Positions 7,989-15,588 of a stretch of 64,000 nt of DNA are shown here, in pieces; within the stretch, counting starts at the first letter, position 1, and every line of letters starts with the position of its first letter. The stretch is from Phaeobacter sp. A36a-5a (GTDB taxonomy: Bacteria > Pseudomonadota > Alphaproteobacteria > Rhodobacterales > Rhodobacteraceae): positions 124,001 to 188,000 of the forward strand of contig NZ_JBBLYU010000004.1 of the NCBI RefSeq assembly GCF_037911135.1, written 5' to 3'. Both the position numbers and the translations under genes were made by a program. The notes beneath the pieces were generated by a model. It was given only the letters and a program-made list of their open reading frames with translations. It had not been told where the DNA came from and did no database searches.

Positions 7989-9443
7989 ATGCCCCACCGC
8001 CCTGCCCGCCGCTCCCCCCATCCCGTCGGCGCCGCCGCCCGGCCCCTGGCCCCGGCATTCCGTCAATCCCGGCTTGCGCTGCTTCTGAGTGTCATGGCGC
8101 TGACATTCTGCCTGTTGCTGCCGCATCCCGGCGCCGCTCAGGCGACCAGCGATCCGGTGCAGACCGACAGCGCAATCCAGCTCGATAGCAAAGCTGCCCC
8201 GGACGCCCAGATCCGCCGCAGGATTGTCCAGCTGCTGGGAGAAATCGACGGCTTCGACAAGGTGAGGGTCTCTGTGTCAAGTGGCGTTGTGACCCTGTCG
8301 GGCGAGGTTCTGGACAATCCGCGCCAGACCCAGCTGACCACGATGGTCGAACGCATTGACGGTGTCGTGGCGATCGAAAACCGGACCGCGATCAATGGGC
8401 GGCTTGATGAGCGGCTCGACTCGGCCTTTTCCCGGCTGAAGGAGCGGACCCGAAATATCATTGCCAATGCACCGATTTTCTTTGTCGCGATGCTGGTTTT
8501 CGTGATGATTTCCGCCTTTGGCTGGCTGCTGACGACGCGGCTGCGGATCTGGAAGCGTCTGGCGCCAAACTCCTTTATCGCGGAGGTCTATAGCGGTGTG
8601 GCGCGCATTGCCTTTATCGTCCTTGGGCTGGTGGTGGCGCTGGATATCCTCAACGCAACAGCGCTGCTGGGGGCCGTATTGGGGGCCGCTGGTGTTGCTG
8701 GTCTGGCGGTTGGTTTTGCGGTGCGCGACACGGTGGAGAATTTCATCGCCTCTATCCTGCTCAGCCTGCGGCAACCGTTTCGGCCGAATGATTTTGTCGA
8801 GATTGCAGGCGATATGGGGACCGTTGCCCGGCTGACCTCACGCGCGACCATCCTGATCTCACCCGAAGGCAACCATATCCGCATCCCCAATGCGACCGTC
8901 TTCAAGGGCCGGATCGTCAACTACACCCGAGATGCCAACCGGCGGTTCGAGTTTGAACTGGGTGTTGATGCCGACGCCGATCTGGCCGCGGCCCTGTCGA
9001 CAGCGGTTGATGCCCTGCAATCGCTGCCCTTTGTCCTGCGGGATCCATCGGTTGGTGCCTGGGTCAAGGAGGTTGGCGATTCAAATGTGATCCTGACCTT
9101 CACCGGCTGGGTCGATCAGACCCAGAGCAGTTTTCAAAAAGCCCGTGGCGAGGCCATTCGGATTGCCAAGACCGCGCTGGAAAGCAATGGGTTTGGCCTG
9201 CCGGAGCCGATCTACCGCCTGCGTGTTGATGCTCGGGACGCCGCGAGCCTGCTGCCCGTGGCCCAGCAGCAATCGCAGAAGGCCCCGGCACCTAAACCTG
9301 CCGCCGCCCCGGCCGAGACCCCCCTGCCGGCAGCGTCGGATCCAGCCCGTGTCGAGGACGCCAATGAGGAGGCTGCCGCCCGCGAACGCAACGCCCCCGA
9401 TGGTGGCGGCGACCTGCTGAGCGACGGGCAGAACGCGGAGTGA
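7989..9443 (+). CDS. Mechanosensitive channel (MscS) with N-terminal BON domain
   Basis: About 484 residues. A cleavable signal region (LALLLSVMALTFCLLLPHPGAAQA) is followed by a BON domain (roughly residues 70-125: IRRRIVQLLGEIDGF..VTLSGEV), three membrane segments, and an MscS core with ALLGAVLGAAGVAGLAVGFAV as the pore helix and RQPFRPNDFVEIAGDMG as the start of the beta domain. The C-terminal ~60 residues are Ala/Pro rich. MscS channels release solutes on hypo-osmotic shock; BON domains bind membranes or periplasmic polymers. ATG 7989 has CGAGG 6 bases upstream; ATGs at 7965 and 7983 are alternatives. No clear EcfG box was seen before it. Confidence 0.88.
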   Translation: MPHRPARRSPHPVGAAARPLAPAFRQSRLALLLSVMALTFCLLLPHPGAAQATSDPVQTDSAIQLDSKAAPDAQIRRRIVQLLGEIDGFDKVRVSVSSGVVTLSGEVLDNPRQTQLTTMVERIDGVVAIENRTAINGRLDERLDSAFSRLKERTRNIIANAPIFFVAMLVFVMISAFGWLLTTRLRIWKRLAPNSFIAEVYSGVARIAFIVLGLVVALDILNATALLGAVLGAAGVAGLAVGFAVRDTVENFIASILLSLRQPFRPNDFVEIAGDMGTVARLTSRATILISPEGNHIRIPNATVFKGRIVNYTRDANRRFEFELGVDADADLAAALSTAVDALQSLPFVLRDPSVGAWVKEVGDSNVILTFTGWVDQTQSSFQKARGEAIRIAKTALESNGFGLPEPIYRLRVDARDAASLLPVAQQQSQKAPAPKPAAAPAETPLPAASDPARVEDANEEAAARERNAPDGGGDLLSDGQNAE

Positions 9444-9491
9444 TGACGCCAGTCGCCACGGCCAGATGGCAATGCGGCAATATGAGATGGC

Positions 9492-9517
9492 GGAACAATT
9501 TATTCAGGTTCTGCGTT
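9492..9517 (+). promoter_or_regulatory. EcfG-type promoter
   Basis: GGAAC at 9492-9496, 17 bases, CGTT at 9514-9517, 25 bases before the ATG at 9542. Confidence 0.8.
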
Positions 9518-9541
9518 GCGCTTGGAAAAGAGGAGCACCCC

Positions 9542-9805
9542 ATGGCCGACGATCACAGCGCATCCATCAAGAAGGAAGACACCTATGAGGCTCTGCGCGA
9601 CAAGGGCTATGGTAAGTCGAAGGCTGCCGCCATAGCCAACGCGCAGGCAAATGATGACATGTCCCCATCTGAAAAGGGCGGTAAGGCGCCCCCATATGAG
9701 GATTGGACCAAAGACGAGCTGATGGACCGCGCCCGCGAGCTGGATATCGACGGGCGCTCGACTATGAACAAGGACGCGCTGATCGAGGCGCTGCGCAGCG
9801 CCTGA
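9542..9805 (+). CDS. Small Rho-N/SAP-like domain protein
   Basis: An 87-residue soluble protein. The first half (KKEDTYEALRDKGYGKSKAAAIANAQA) resembles the DUF7218-type segment of small stress proteins; the second half (DWTKDELMDRARELDIDGRSTMNKDALIEALRSA) has the helix-extended-loop-helix pattern of the Rho termination factor N-terminal/SAP fold, which often binds nucleic acid. The ATG at 9542 follows GAGGAG. A perfect EcfG box lies directly upstream, so it is a general-stress gene. The PLDc_N protein follows 33 bases on and is likely cotranscribed. Confidence 0.82.
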   Translation: MADDHSASIKKEDTYEALRDKGYGKSKAAAIANAQANDDMSPSEKGGKAPPYEDWTKDELMDRARELDIDGRSTMNKDALIEALRSA

Positions 9806-9838
9806 CCGCGCCCATACGCCAACAAGGAGAGATTATAT

Positions 9839-10024
9839 ATGGTAGAATATGCTGGCATCGGCGGGCTGATCGTCCTGCTGCTATCCATCTGGGCAATCGT
9901 GTCGATTGTCGGGTCCAACGCAGGCACCGGCAAGAAAGTCATCTGGGTTGTTTTCGTGCTGATCCTGCCGATCCTTGGCTTCATCTGCTGGCTGCTCTTC
10001 GGCCCCCGCGCGCGAAAGGCATAA
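9839..10024 (+). CDS. PLDc_N domain membrane protein
   Basis: A 61-residue protein with two membrane segments (GGLIVLLLSIWAIVSIVGS and VIWVVFVLILPILGFICWLLFG) ending in PRARKA. This is the phospholipase-D nuclease N-terminal (PLDc_N) pattern found alone in many small bacterial membrane proteins. It lies downstream of the EcfG-controlled Rho-N-like gene with an AAGGAGAG ribosome site and is followed by a strong terminator. Its function is unknown. Confidence 0.82.
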   Translation: MVEYAGIGGLIVLLLSIWAIVSIVGSNAGTGKKVIWVVFVLILPILGFICWLLFGPRARKA

Positions 10025-10052
10025 ACACATCTGACCGAAGGCTGAAACGTTA

Positions 10053-10091
10053 AAAAATGGCGCTGCCCCAACACGGAACAGCGCCATTTTT
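10053..10091. terminator. Bidirectional terminator
   Basis: 13-base inverted repeat, 10053-10065 against 10079-10091, flanked by A-run and T-run, between the PLDc_N gene and the convergent PPOX-family gene. It can serve both. Confidence 0.88.
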
Positions 10092-10115
10092 CGTGATCGC
10101 GCGACGTGCTGACGA

Positions 10116-10625
10116 TCAGGCATTGAGCTGAAGCACGTGGTGCACGCCGACATCCGGATGGCCCTCGGTCTCGCTCAGGCTGGCGCGCAGCAGCTTCAGG
10201 CCGACCAGAACGGCGTTGCCCTGCGAGGCCCAGACCGCTGCTTCACGCGGGGTCATCTTGAGCAATGTCACCTTGGGGTCGTCACGGCCCTTTTCAAACC
10301 AGGCGCCGACGGCAAAGCTCCACAACTCATCGAGCTTATCGGTGTCATTGGTGACCTCCAGCGGTCCGCGCACGCTTGCGTGATAATCCTGACCGTCAGA
10401 GACAAGGGTCAACTGGGCGTCGGCACCAAGGCCGATTGCCCGGACCAGATCGCTGTCGGAGGAGCTGATGAACCAGATCGCGCCATTCTCTGCATCCGCG
10501 AAATGCGTCATCGGCTGCGGATGCTGGTCGCTGTCACGCACAGCCAGCATCGAAGTGCGGCGTTTCTCCAGCTGGTGCCACAGTTGAGAGATCGCCTCCT
10601 GCTGGGTTTCGGTCTGTCGTGCCAT
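10116..10625 (-). CDS. Pyridoxamine 5'-phosphate oxidase-like general stress protein
   Basis: A 169-residue protein of the PPOX-like split-barrel family (general stress protein 26 group), which bind FMN or F420-type cofactors. Recognisable parts: SMLAVRDSDQHPQPMTHFAD, IWFISSSDSDLVRAI, LTLVSDGQDYHASVRGPLEV and the AVGAWFEKGRDDP region that contacts cofactor in relatives. It lies downstream of csbD on the same strand (about 107 bases, with a hairpin at 10656-10678) and has no EcfG box of its own, so it may be read through from that promoter. Substrate unknown. Confidence 0.85.
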   Translation of the reverse strand: MARQTETQQEAISQLWHQLEKRRTSMLAVRDSDQHPQPMTHFADAENGAIWFISSSDSDLVRAIGLGADAQLTLVSDGQDYHASVRGPLEVTNDTDKLDELWSFAVGAWFEKGRDDPKVTLLKMTPREAAVWASQGNAVLVGLKLLRASLSETEGHPDVGVHHVLQLNA

Positions 10626-10732
10626 GTCAAAATTCCTTTCGTCTCAATTCGATAGGCGGGGTCGGAGTGTCACCCCGCGCAGTTTGCGGCCGCCTGTCCG
10701 GCAGCCAAACCACAGGACATCAGATGGAGGGG

Positions 10733-10930
10733 TCAGACTGAGGCGAAGAACTTATCCAACTCGCGCTCAGCTTCTTCGCGGGCCTTGCCATATTTTGTTT
10801 GCAACAGGCCAAGCAGCTGTTCGCGGTCGCCCTTGGCCTTCTCGACATCATCATCTGTCAAATCGCCATAGGCCTCATGGAATTTGCCCTTCAGGGTTGC
10901 CCAGTTCCCTTTGATCTGTTGCTCGTTCAT
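10733..10930 (-). CDS. CsbD family stress protein
   Basis: A 65-residue hydrophilic protein with the CsbD signature: MNEQQIKGNWATLKGK near the start, then GDLTDDDVEKAKGDREQLLGLLQTKYG. Family members are induced by general stress (in Bacillus through sigma-B); the molecular role is unknown. Start ATG 10930 follows AGGAG. A perfect EcfG promoter lies 38 bases upstream. Confidence 0.92.
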   Translation of the reverse strand: MNEQQIKGNWATLKGKFHEAYGDLTDDDVEKAKGDREQLLGLLQTKYGKAREEAERELDKFFASV

Positions 10931-10967
10931 GTCTTGGCTCCTGTCATTTGGGTATCGTCGCCTAGTC

Positions 10968-10992
10968 AACGTGCCGGTATCGGCTTGGTTCC
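10968..10992 (-). promoter_or_regulatory. EcfG-type promoter for csbD
   Basis: On the minus strand GGAAC (10992-10988), 16 bases, CGTT (10971-10968), followed 38 bases later by the csbD ATG. Confidence 0.82.
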
Positions 10993-11131
10993 CGGAAAAC
11001 TCCGCCGGTGCGCTGTCGCCGATCGCGAAGACTGCTCTGGAGTCCGCGTCCCAGAGGACGCTGCCATATCGGCGTTCATGATCGCGCGTTGGGCACCGCT
11101 AGTTGGAACAGACAGAAGTCCAGAGAGATCG

Positions 11132-11156
11132 GGAACCAACCGTCGCAGGCCGCGTT
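11132..11156 (+). promoter_or_regulatory. EcfG-type promoter for the 11194-12879 operon
   Basis: GGAAC at 11132-11136, 16 bases, CGTT at 11153-11156, 38 bases before the ATG at 11194. Confidence 0.82.
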
Positions 11157-11193
11157 GGGATCACAAGCCATCCAAACAGAACGGGAGAGGCAC

Positions 11194-11724
11194 ATGACCG
11201 AACAACACACGACTTCACGCCACATCGAGCGCGCCAAGACACATGCGACGGAACTCGCGGAACAGGCGCAGGAGACGCTGCGCAGCGAGGCCAGAGCACG
11301 CGCGGAGCAAGCCCAGAGCAAAGCCGCAGGTGAGGCCGCCGCCGTTGCGCGTGCTGCTGATGCCGCTGCCTCCGAGCTGCCGCAAGGCTCGCTTCAAGCT
11401 CAGGCCGCCCAGCAGCTGGCTCAGGGGCTGGAGCAGGTTGCGGATACCATCCGGACAGCCGATCTGGAAAAAGTACTACGCGATACCGGCGCTTTTGCCC
11501 GCAAGAACCCGATGCTGTTTCTTGGGGGGGCTGCGCTTCTCGGCTTTGCCGCAACCCGGTTCCTGAAGTCGACAGCCCCGGACGCCACGACGGGCCGCGC
11601 CGTCGCCGATGACGCAACAGGCGACCCATGGGCCGCCTATGAGACCGGTGACGGCTCCCCGGCCAGCGACAGTGACTACAGCCGTGGCGGCATGACGCAG
11701 AGCCCGACGCGGAGGGTTTCGTGA
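11194..11724 (+). CDS. Alanine-rich helical stress protein with KNP membrane segment
   Basis: A 176-residue protein. Residues 1-75 are charged, Ala-rich and predicted helical or coiled coil (EQAQETLRSEARARAEQAQSK); around residue 105 comes KNPMLFLGGAALLGFAATRFLKS, the single C-terminal-type membrane segment seen in ElaB/YqjD-like proteins; a 50-residue polar tail follows. GGGAGAGG precedes the ATG. First gene of a three-gene operon under a perfect EcfG box. YqjD relatives in enteric bacteria anchor ribosomes to the membrane in stationary phase; that role is only a guess here. Confidence 0.75.
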   Translation: MTEQHTTSRHIERAKTHATELAEQAQETLRSEARARAEQAQSKAAGEAAAVARAADAAASELPQGSLQAQAAQQLAQGLEQVADTIRTADLEKVLRDTGAFARKNPMLFLGGAALLGFAATRFLKSTAPDATTGRAVADDATGDPWAAYETGDGSPASDSDYSRGGMTQSPTRRVS

Positions 11725-12134
11725 TGGAAGATCAGAACACCTCTGCCAGCCCGTCACAGGCGCCGGGACTGCTGGTGACCGTGCTCAAACAGATGTCGCA
11801 GCTGGTACAGGACGAGTTGCGACTGGCGCGGGCAGAACTGTCGCGCAACCTGTCGCGCGCCGGTGTTGCCATCGCGATGATCGCGGTGGGTGCCGTGCTG
11901 GCCATTGTGGGGCTGCATGTCCTTGCAGCCGCGCTTGTCGCCGCGATCACCGCTATGGGCCTTAGCGTCGGGACCGCCGCGCTGATCGTCGGCGGGCCGT
12001 TGATCGCCCTTGCCGTGGGGCTGGTGATGCTGGGCGTCAACCGCCTGTCACCCTCAGCCCTTATGCCGGATCGCAGCCTGCGGAACGTGCAACGCGACCT
12101 CAAGACCTTGAAGGAGACCACACGCCATGTCTAA
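11724..12134 (+). CDS. Holin-X-like (DUF1469) membrane protein
   Basis: A 136-residue protein. The N-terminal ~45 residues (LLVTVLKQMSQLVQDELRLARAELSRNLSRAG) form the amphipathic lead of the Phage_holin_3_6/DUF1469 family, then two membrane segments (AMIAVGAVLAIVGLHVLAAALVAAI and ALIVGGPLIALAVGLVMLGV). Despite the name such genes are common in alphaproteobacterial stress operons without any phage context. The ATG at 11724 overlaps the upstream stop and follows GGAGG by 8 bases. A GTG at 11721 is an alternative start. Confidence 0.85.
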   Translation: MEDQNTSASPSQAPGLLVTVLKQMSQLVQDELRLARAELSRNLSRAGVAIAMIAVGAVLAIVGLHVLAAALVAAITAMGLSVGTAALIVGGPLIALAVGLVMLGVNRLSPSALMPDRSLRNVQRDLKTLKETTRHV

Positions 12135-12879
12135 TGATACCGATCTGACCGAGCTTGAGACCGAAATCGCCCGTGACCGCGTGGCGCTGTCCAAATCCCT
12201 CGACACATTGGCGGCGAGCCTGTCGCCGGAGCGCATCGCGACGGAAGTTTCTGCAACCGCATCGCAATATGGCGGTGAGATTTCGCAGCAGCTGTGGTCG
12301 ACCGCGCGTGCCAACCCGGCCGCGCTGGCGCTCGTCGGCACCGGCATCGCGCTGCTGATGTCGGGAGCCGGCAAGCGACGTGATCCGGAAGGACAAGCGC
12401 AACCGGCGGGACCGGTGGCCGCGGCGACCAGCGCTGAGATGGCTCACGTGCCCAGCCCCGATGCGGGCCAGCGCAAAAGCCCCAGCGCCAGGCGTCTGCG
12501 TGCGGCGCTGGACCACGGGCTGGACAAACTGCCTCCCAAAGCGCGCAAGCAGGTGCGAAAGGCACGTCTTTCAGCGATCCAGATCCAGGAAGAACTGGAA
12601 CGCAGAGCCGCAAAGCTCAGCCGCGCGTCACAGGATGGCATCGCAGCGCAGCCACTGGTTGCCGGCGGTCTCGCCTTTGGCCTTGGTGCGATTGTCGCGG
12701 CCCTGCTGCCGCAAACCCGGCAGGAAGATGAACTGCTGGGCGCCAAACGCGACGCCCTGATGGCTGAGGCGCGCGACACCCTGCAACAGGAGTTACGCAA
12801 GCTGGCCAACAAAGGCGAGACCGCGCTGCACGACCAGCTCAGCCAAGGCCGCGAGGCGCTGGAAGCCTCGCTGAACTGA
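12127..12879 (+). CDS. DUF3618 domain protein
   Basis: A 250-residue protein. The first ~50 residues (LETEIARDRVALSKSLDTLAASLSPERI) match the DUF3618 pattern. Membrane segments follow near residue 60 (NPAALALVGTGIALLMSG) and residue 180 (AGGLAFGLGAIVAALLP), with charged helical stretches between and after. It overlaps the preceding gene by 8 bases and ends the EcfG-controlled operon before a terminator. The three proteins probably work together at the membrane under stress; no enzymatic motif is visible. Confidence 0.82.
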   Translation: MSNDTDLTELETEIARDRVALSKSLDTLAASLSPERIATEVSATASQYGGEISQQLWSTARANPAALALVGTGIALLMSGAGKRRDPEGQAQPAGPVAAATSAEMAHVPSPDAGQRKSPSARRLRAALDHGLDKLPPKARKQVRKARLSAIQIQEELERRAAKLSRASQDGIAAQPLVAGGLAFGLGAIVAALLPQTRQEDELLGAKRDALMAEARDTLQQELRKLANKGETALHDQLSQGREALEASLN

Positions 12880-12888
12880 CGCTAACCT

Positions 12889-12919
12889 CCCCTCTGGCCC
12901 GACCGGGCCGGAGGGTTTT
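12889..12919 (+). terminator. Rho-independent terminator
   Basis: Stem 12890-12900 against 12905-12915 (CCCTCTGGCCC/GGGCCGGAGGG, one mismatch), loop of 4, then TTTT. Confidence 0.85.
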
Positions 12920-12941
12920 CTCTCAGACAAGGCCATTCGCC

Positions 12942-13964
12942 ATGCTCAATTCGATGCTGTCCGACCGTGCGGCGCGCATGATGCTGCTCATTCTGACGGC
13001 GCTTGCCCTCGGCCTTGCACTCTATGTATCCAAACCGATCCTTGCGCCCATCATATTTGCCGTGGTGGTGGGAATTGTCGTCTCACCGATTGCCGACCGG
13101 CTACAGGGCATTGGCGTGGCCCGCGTGATCGTCGCGAGCAGCCTTCTGCTATTCTCCTGCGCCATCATCGTGCTGCTATTCCTGTCGCTGGAGCCTCTGA
13201 TCTCGGGCGTTGTTGAAGATCTCCCCAAAATCAAACGTGAAATCAAAAGCTGGGTCTACATGATGTCCGGCCTCCTGCGCGGCATCGAAGCCATCAGCCA
13301 GGAGATTGAACAAACCGTCGGGACACGCGGCGCCGAGGCGGATGTGGCCAGCGGGTTTCCGACGCTGATGGATGCGCTCTGGGTGGCGCCCAACTTTGGT
13401 GCGCAGGTGTTTATCTTCATCGGCACGCTGTTCTTCTTCGTGCTGACACGTACGGATATCTATGCTGCTGCGGGGGCATTGGGCAAACGGCTCTACCGCG
13501 CGGAACATGAGGTGGCGCGCTACTTCGCTGCTGTGACGATCGTCAACGCAGGGCTTGGTGTCGCCACCGCAATCGGCCTTGCCGTGATCGGCATCGACAG
13601 CGCGCTGATCTGGGGGCTGGCGGCCATGCTGCTGAACTTCATCCTGTATCTCGGCCCGTTGATGATGATCACCGGCCTGACATTCGTCGGGATGACCCAG
13701 CTTGGCGGTGCGGCGGCGCTGCTGCCGCCGGCATTGTTCCTTGGGCTGAACCTTATCGAGGCGCAGTTTGTCACCCCGGCTTTTGTCGGTCATCAGCTAC
13801 ATCTGAGCCCGCTGGTGGTGTTTCTCGCAATTGTCTTTGGCCTGTGGATCTGGGGTCCGGTGGGCGCGATCGTGGCGCTGCCGACGTTGCTGTGGGCCGG
13901 TCAGTTGCTTCGCGCCTCCTCAGAGGCACGCCGGTCACAAGGCCCCGATACCCAGCCAAGTTGA
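12942..13964 (+). CDS. AI-2E (PerM) family transporter
   Basis: A 340-residue polytopic membrane protein of the AI-2E/PerM family: two N-terminal helices (MLLILTALALGLALYV, APIIFAVVVGIVVSPIADRL), a third helix, a soluble helical middle, and four C-terminal helices with NFILYLGPLMMITG and PAFVGHQLHLSPLVVFLAIVFG, the conserved family region. Members export signalling molecules or ions, or are of unknown function. An ATG at 12954 is also possible. It follows a terminator and precedes the convergent phospholipase D gene by 73 bases. Confidence 0.88.
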   Translation: MLNSMLSDRAARMMLLILTALALGLALYVSKPILAPIIFAVVVGIVVSPIADRLQGIGVARVIVASSLLLFSCAIIVLLFLSLEPLISGVVEDLPKIKREIKSWVYMMSGLLRGIEAISQEIEQTVGTRGAEADVASGFPTLMDALWVAPNFGAQVFIFIGTLFFFVLTRTDIYAAAGALGKRLYRAEHEVARYFAAVTIVNAGLGVATAIGLAVIGIDSALIWGLAAMLLNFILYLGPLMMITGLTFVGMTQLGGAAALLPPALFLGLNLIEAQFVTPAFVGHQLHLSPLVVFLAIVFGLWIWGPVGAIVALPTLLWAGQLLRASSEARRSQGPDTQPS

Positions 13965-14037
13965 GCCAGACCACCGGGCCACCGGGCCGCCGCCTGCGCG
14001 CCCCAGTCGCGCCATCAGGCCCTGTCATCCCGTCGGG

Positions 14038-15588
14038 TCAGACCACATCCTCGGTCGCGCCCGGAAGGGGCTGCTGAAGATCGGCCATTTTGTCCGGATC
14101 ATGGGGCACCAGAAAGCCGTTGCGCGACTCCGGCAGGCGCAGGCCATTGCGTGCGACTTCTGCGCGCCACCAGTCCGACGCTGTCTCCAGCCTGCGCGCC
14201 TCATCCGGCATCTGGCCCTGATCCCACCAGTGGTTGCACATCGCGCGCCAGGTTTCGGCCACGCGGTCCTTGCGGGTGATGCGCAGCGCCACCTCAGTGT
14301 CCCAGCGCATCGACCGCCCGTTCATGTTCGCAGACCCGACCATCGCAAAACTATCGTCAACAATCAGCACCTTGCTGTGGACATAGATCACAGGTGAGCC
14401 TGCCAGCACTGAGGGCGCCTCGCGATCGGCCAGGATCGGCTGTACCGGGCTGGCGATGGTCGCGCGGCTGCCAAAAGCTGCTTGCAATGTGTCCAGCGCC
14501 TGCCCCTGCAAGGCCATACCATAGCGCGCATCCAGATCCCGGTTGCCCTCAAAAGCCACATCATCGGGCAGCGCGGGCAGCACCAGAATAAGAGAGAGGT
14601 CCGGGTTACGTCTGGCGGCAGCGGCAAGCCCGTCGGCCAGTACGCTGGAGCGCAGAAACTGGGTTTCGAGATAGATCAGATGTTCGGCGCGTTCGAAGGC
14701 GGCGAGATAATCCTCTTCGATCTCGCGCAATACCGTGCGGGGGGACAGCGCCCAGAATCCGAAACGACGCGGCGCGGAAATCGTCCGGCGGATCAATTTG
14801 CCTTCAGGCGGGTGTTCCTTGCCCGCGACATAGCGTTGAAAATGCCGCAAATGCTGCGCGGCCTCGCGGGCCTCGGGGCCGCTGACCAGCACCTGGACAT
14901 CTGCCCAGGTCTGCTGTGACGGCTCATCATGCTCCAGCGTATCGCGGCGGCGCTCGTTGAGATCCAGCCCGCCGACATAGAGTAGGGTTTCGTCAATCAC
15001 CGCCAGCTTCTGATGGTGGGTGACCGGGCGCACTTCGGGAAGAAGACCATCGTCGGGGGTATCGGACAGGCCACGACTGGGGAACCCGGTGGCGCCTGCT
15101 GGTCCGGTTGGCCTGCGGTCCGAGATCTTGTTCTTCTTCATCTTGATGAACGGGCCAAAGGCCAACCGTGGCAACAAACCTGCCCGCGCCGGATGCAGCG
15201 CGCCCTCGACATGAAGGTCACCGACCGGATCATCGGTCGCGCGGCGCGCAAGGCGCACGGCGATTTCCTGCGCCTGCGCCACGGTGCTTTTGGTTTTCTG
15301 ATGCAGCTCCTGGCCCATCACCGGGTCGAAATCGCTGACAACCAGATGAAAATGGACACCTCGGGCAACCACATGTTCGACCAGATCCGCCCATGTGTCG
15401 CCGATGGCGCGCGCCTCGTCGCTCAGCAATGCGGTAGAGAAGTCGAAGATACGGAAACTGGCACGCACCTCTGTTTTGGCGCTGAGCACCGCCCGCTCAA
15501 ACGCAGGCCATGCCTCGGCAGCGGTCACCAGAACCTCAAAGACCTCTGGATCCGTCGCCGCGTCATCCTGTGTTTCGCAGGTCGGCAT
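14038..15588 (-). CDS. Phospholipase D family protein
   Basis: A 516-residue cytoplasmic protein with two HKD motifs: HHQKLAVIDE near residue 190 and VHSKVLIVDDSFAMVGSANMN near residue 405, so a complete PLD-type active site. The region just after the first motif contains LDLNERRRDT and the region after the second contains GRSMRWDTEVA. Such enzymes hydrolyse or transfer phosphatidyl head groups. ATG 15588 overlaps the kinase gene by 26 bases, so it appears to be the last member of the nepR-ecfG-kinase operon, a stress link that suggests membrane remodelling. No signal peptide was seen. Confidence 0.85.
   Translation of the reverse strand: MPTCETQDDAATDPEVFEVLVTAAEAWPAFERAVLSAKTEVRASFRIFDFSTALLSDEARAIGDTWADLVEHVVARGVHFHLVVSDFDPVMGQELHQKTKSTVAQAQEIAVRLARRATDDPVGDLHVEGALHPARAGLLPRLAFGPFIKMKKNKISDRRPTGPAGATGFPSRGLSDTPDDGLLPEVRPVTHHQKLAVIDETLLYVGGLDLNERRRDTLEHDEPSQQTWADVQVLVSGPEAREAAQHLRHFQRYVAGKEHPPEGKLIRRTISAPRRFGFWALSPRTVLREIEEDYLAAFERAEHLIYLETQFLRSSVLADGLAAAARRNPDLSLILVLPALPDDVAFEGNRDLDARYGMALQGQALDTLQAAFGSRATIASPVQPILADREAPSVLAGSPVIYVHSKVLIVDDSFAMVGSANMNGRSMRWDTEVALRITRKDRVAETWRAMCNHWWDQGQMPDEARRLETASDWWRAEVARNGLRLPESRNGFLVPHDPDKMADLQQPLPGATEDVV

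Noticed and set aside
11724-12134. Prophage holin
   Set aside because: The family name suggests a phage, but there are no phage genes nearby and the gene lies in an EcfG-controlled stress operon.
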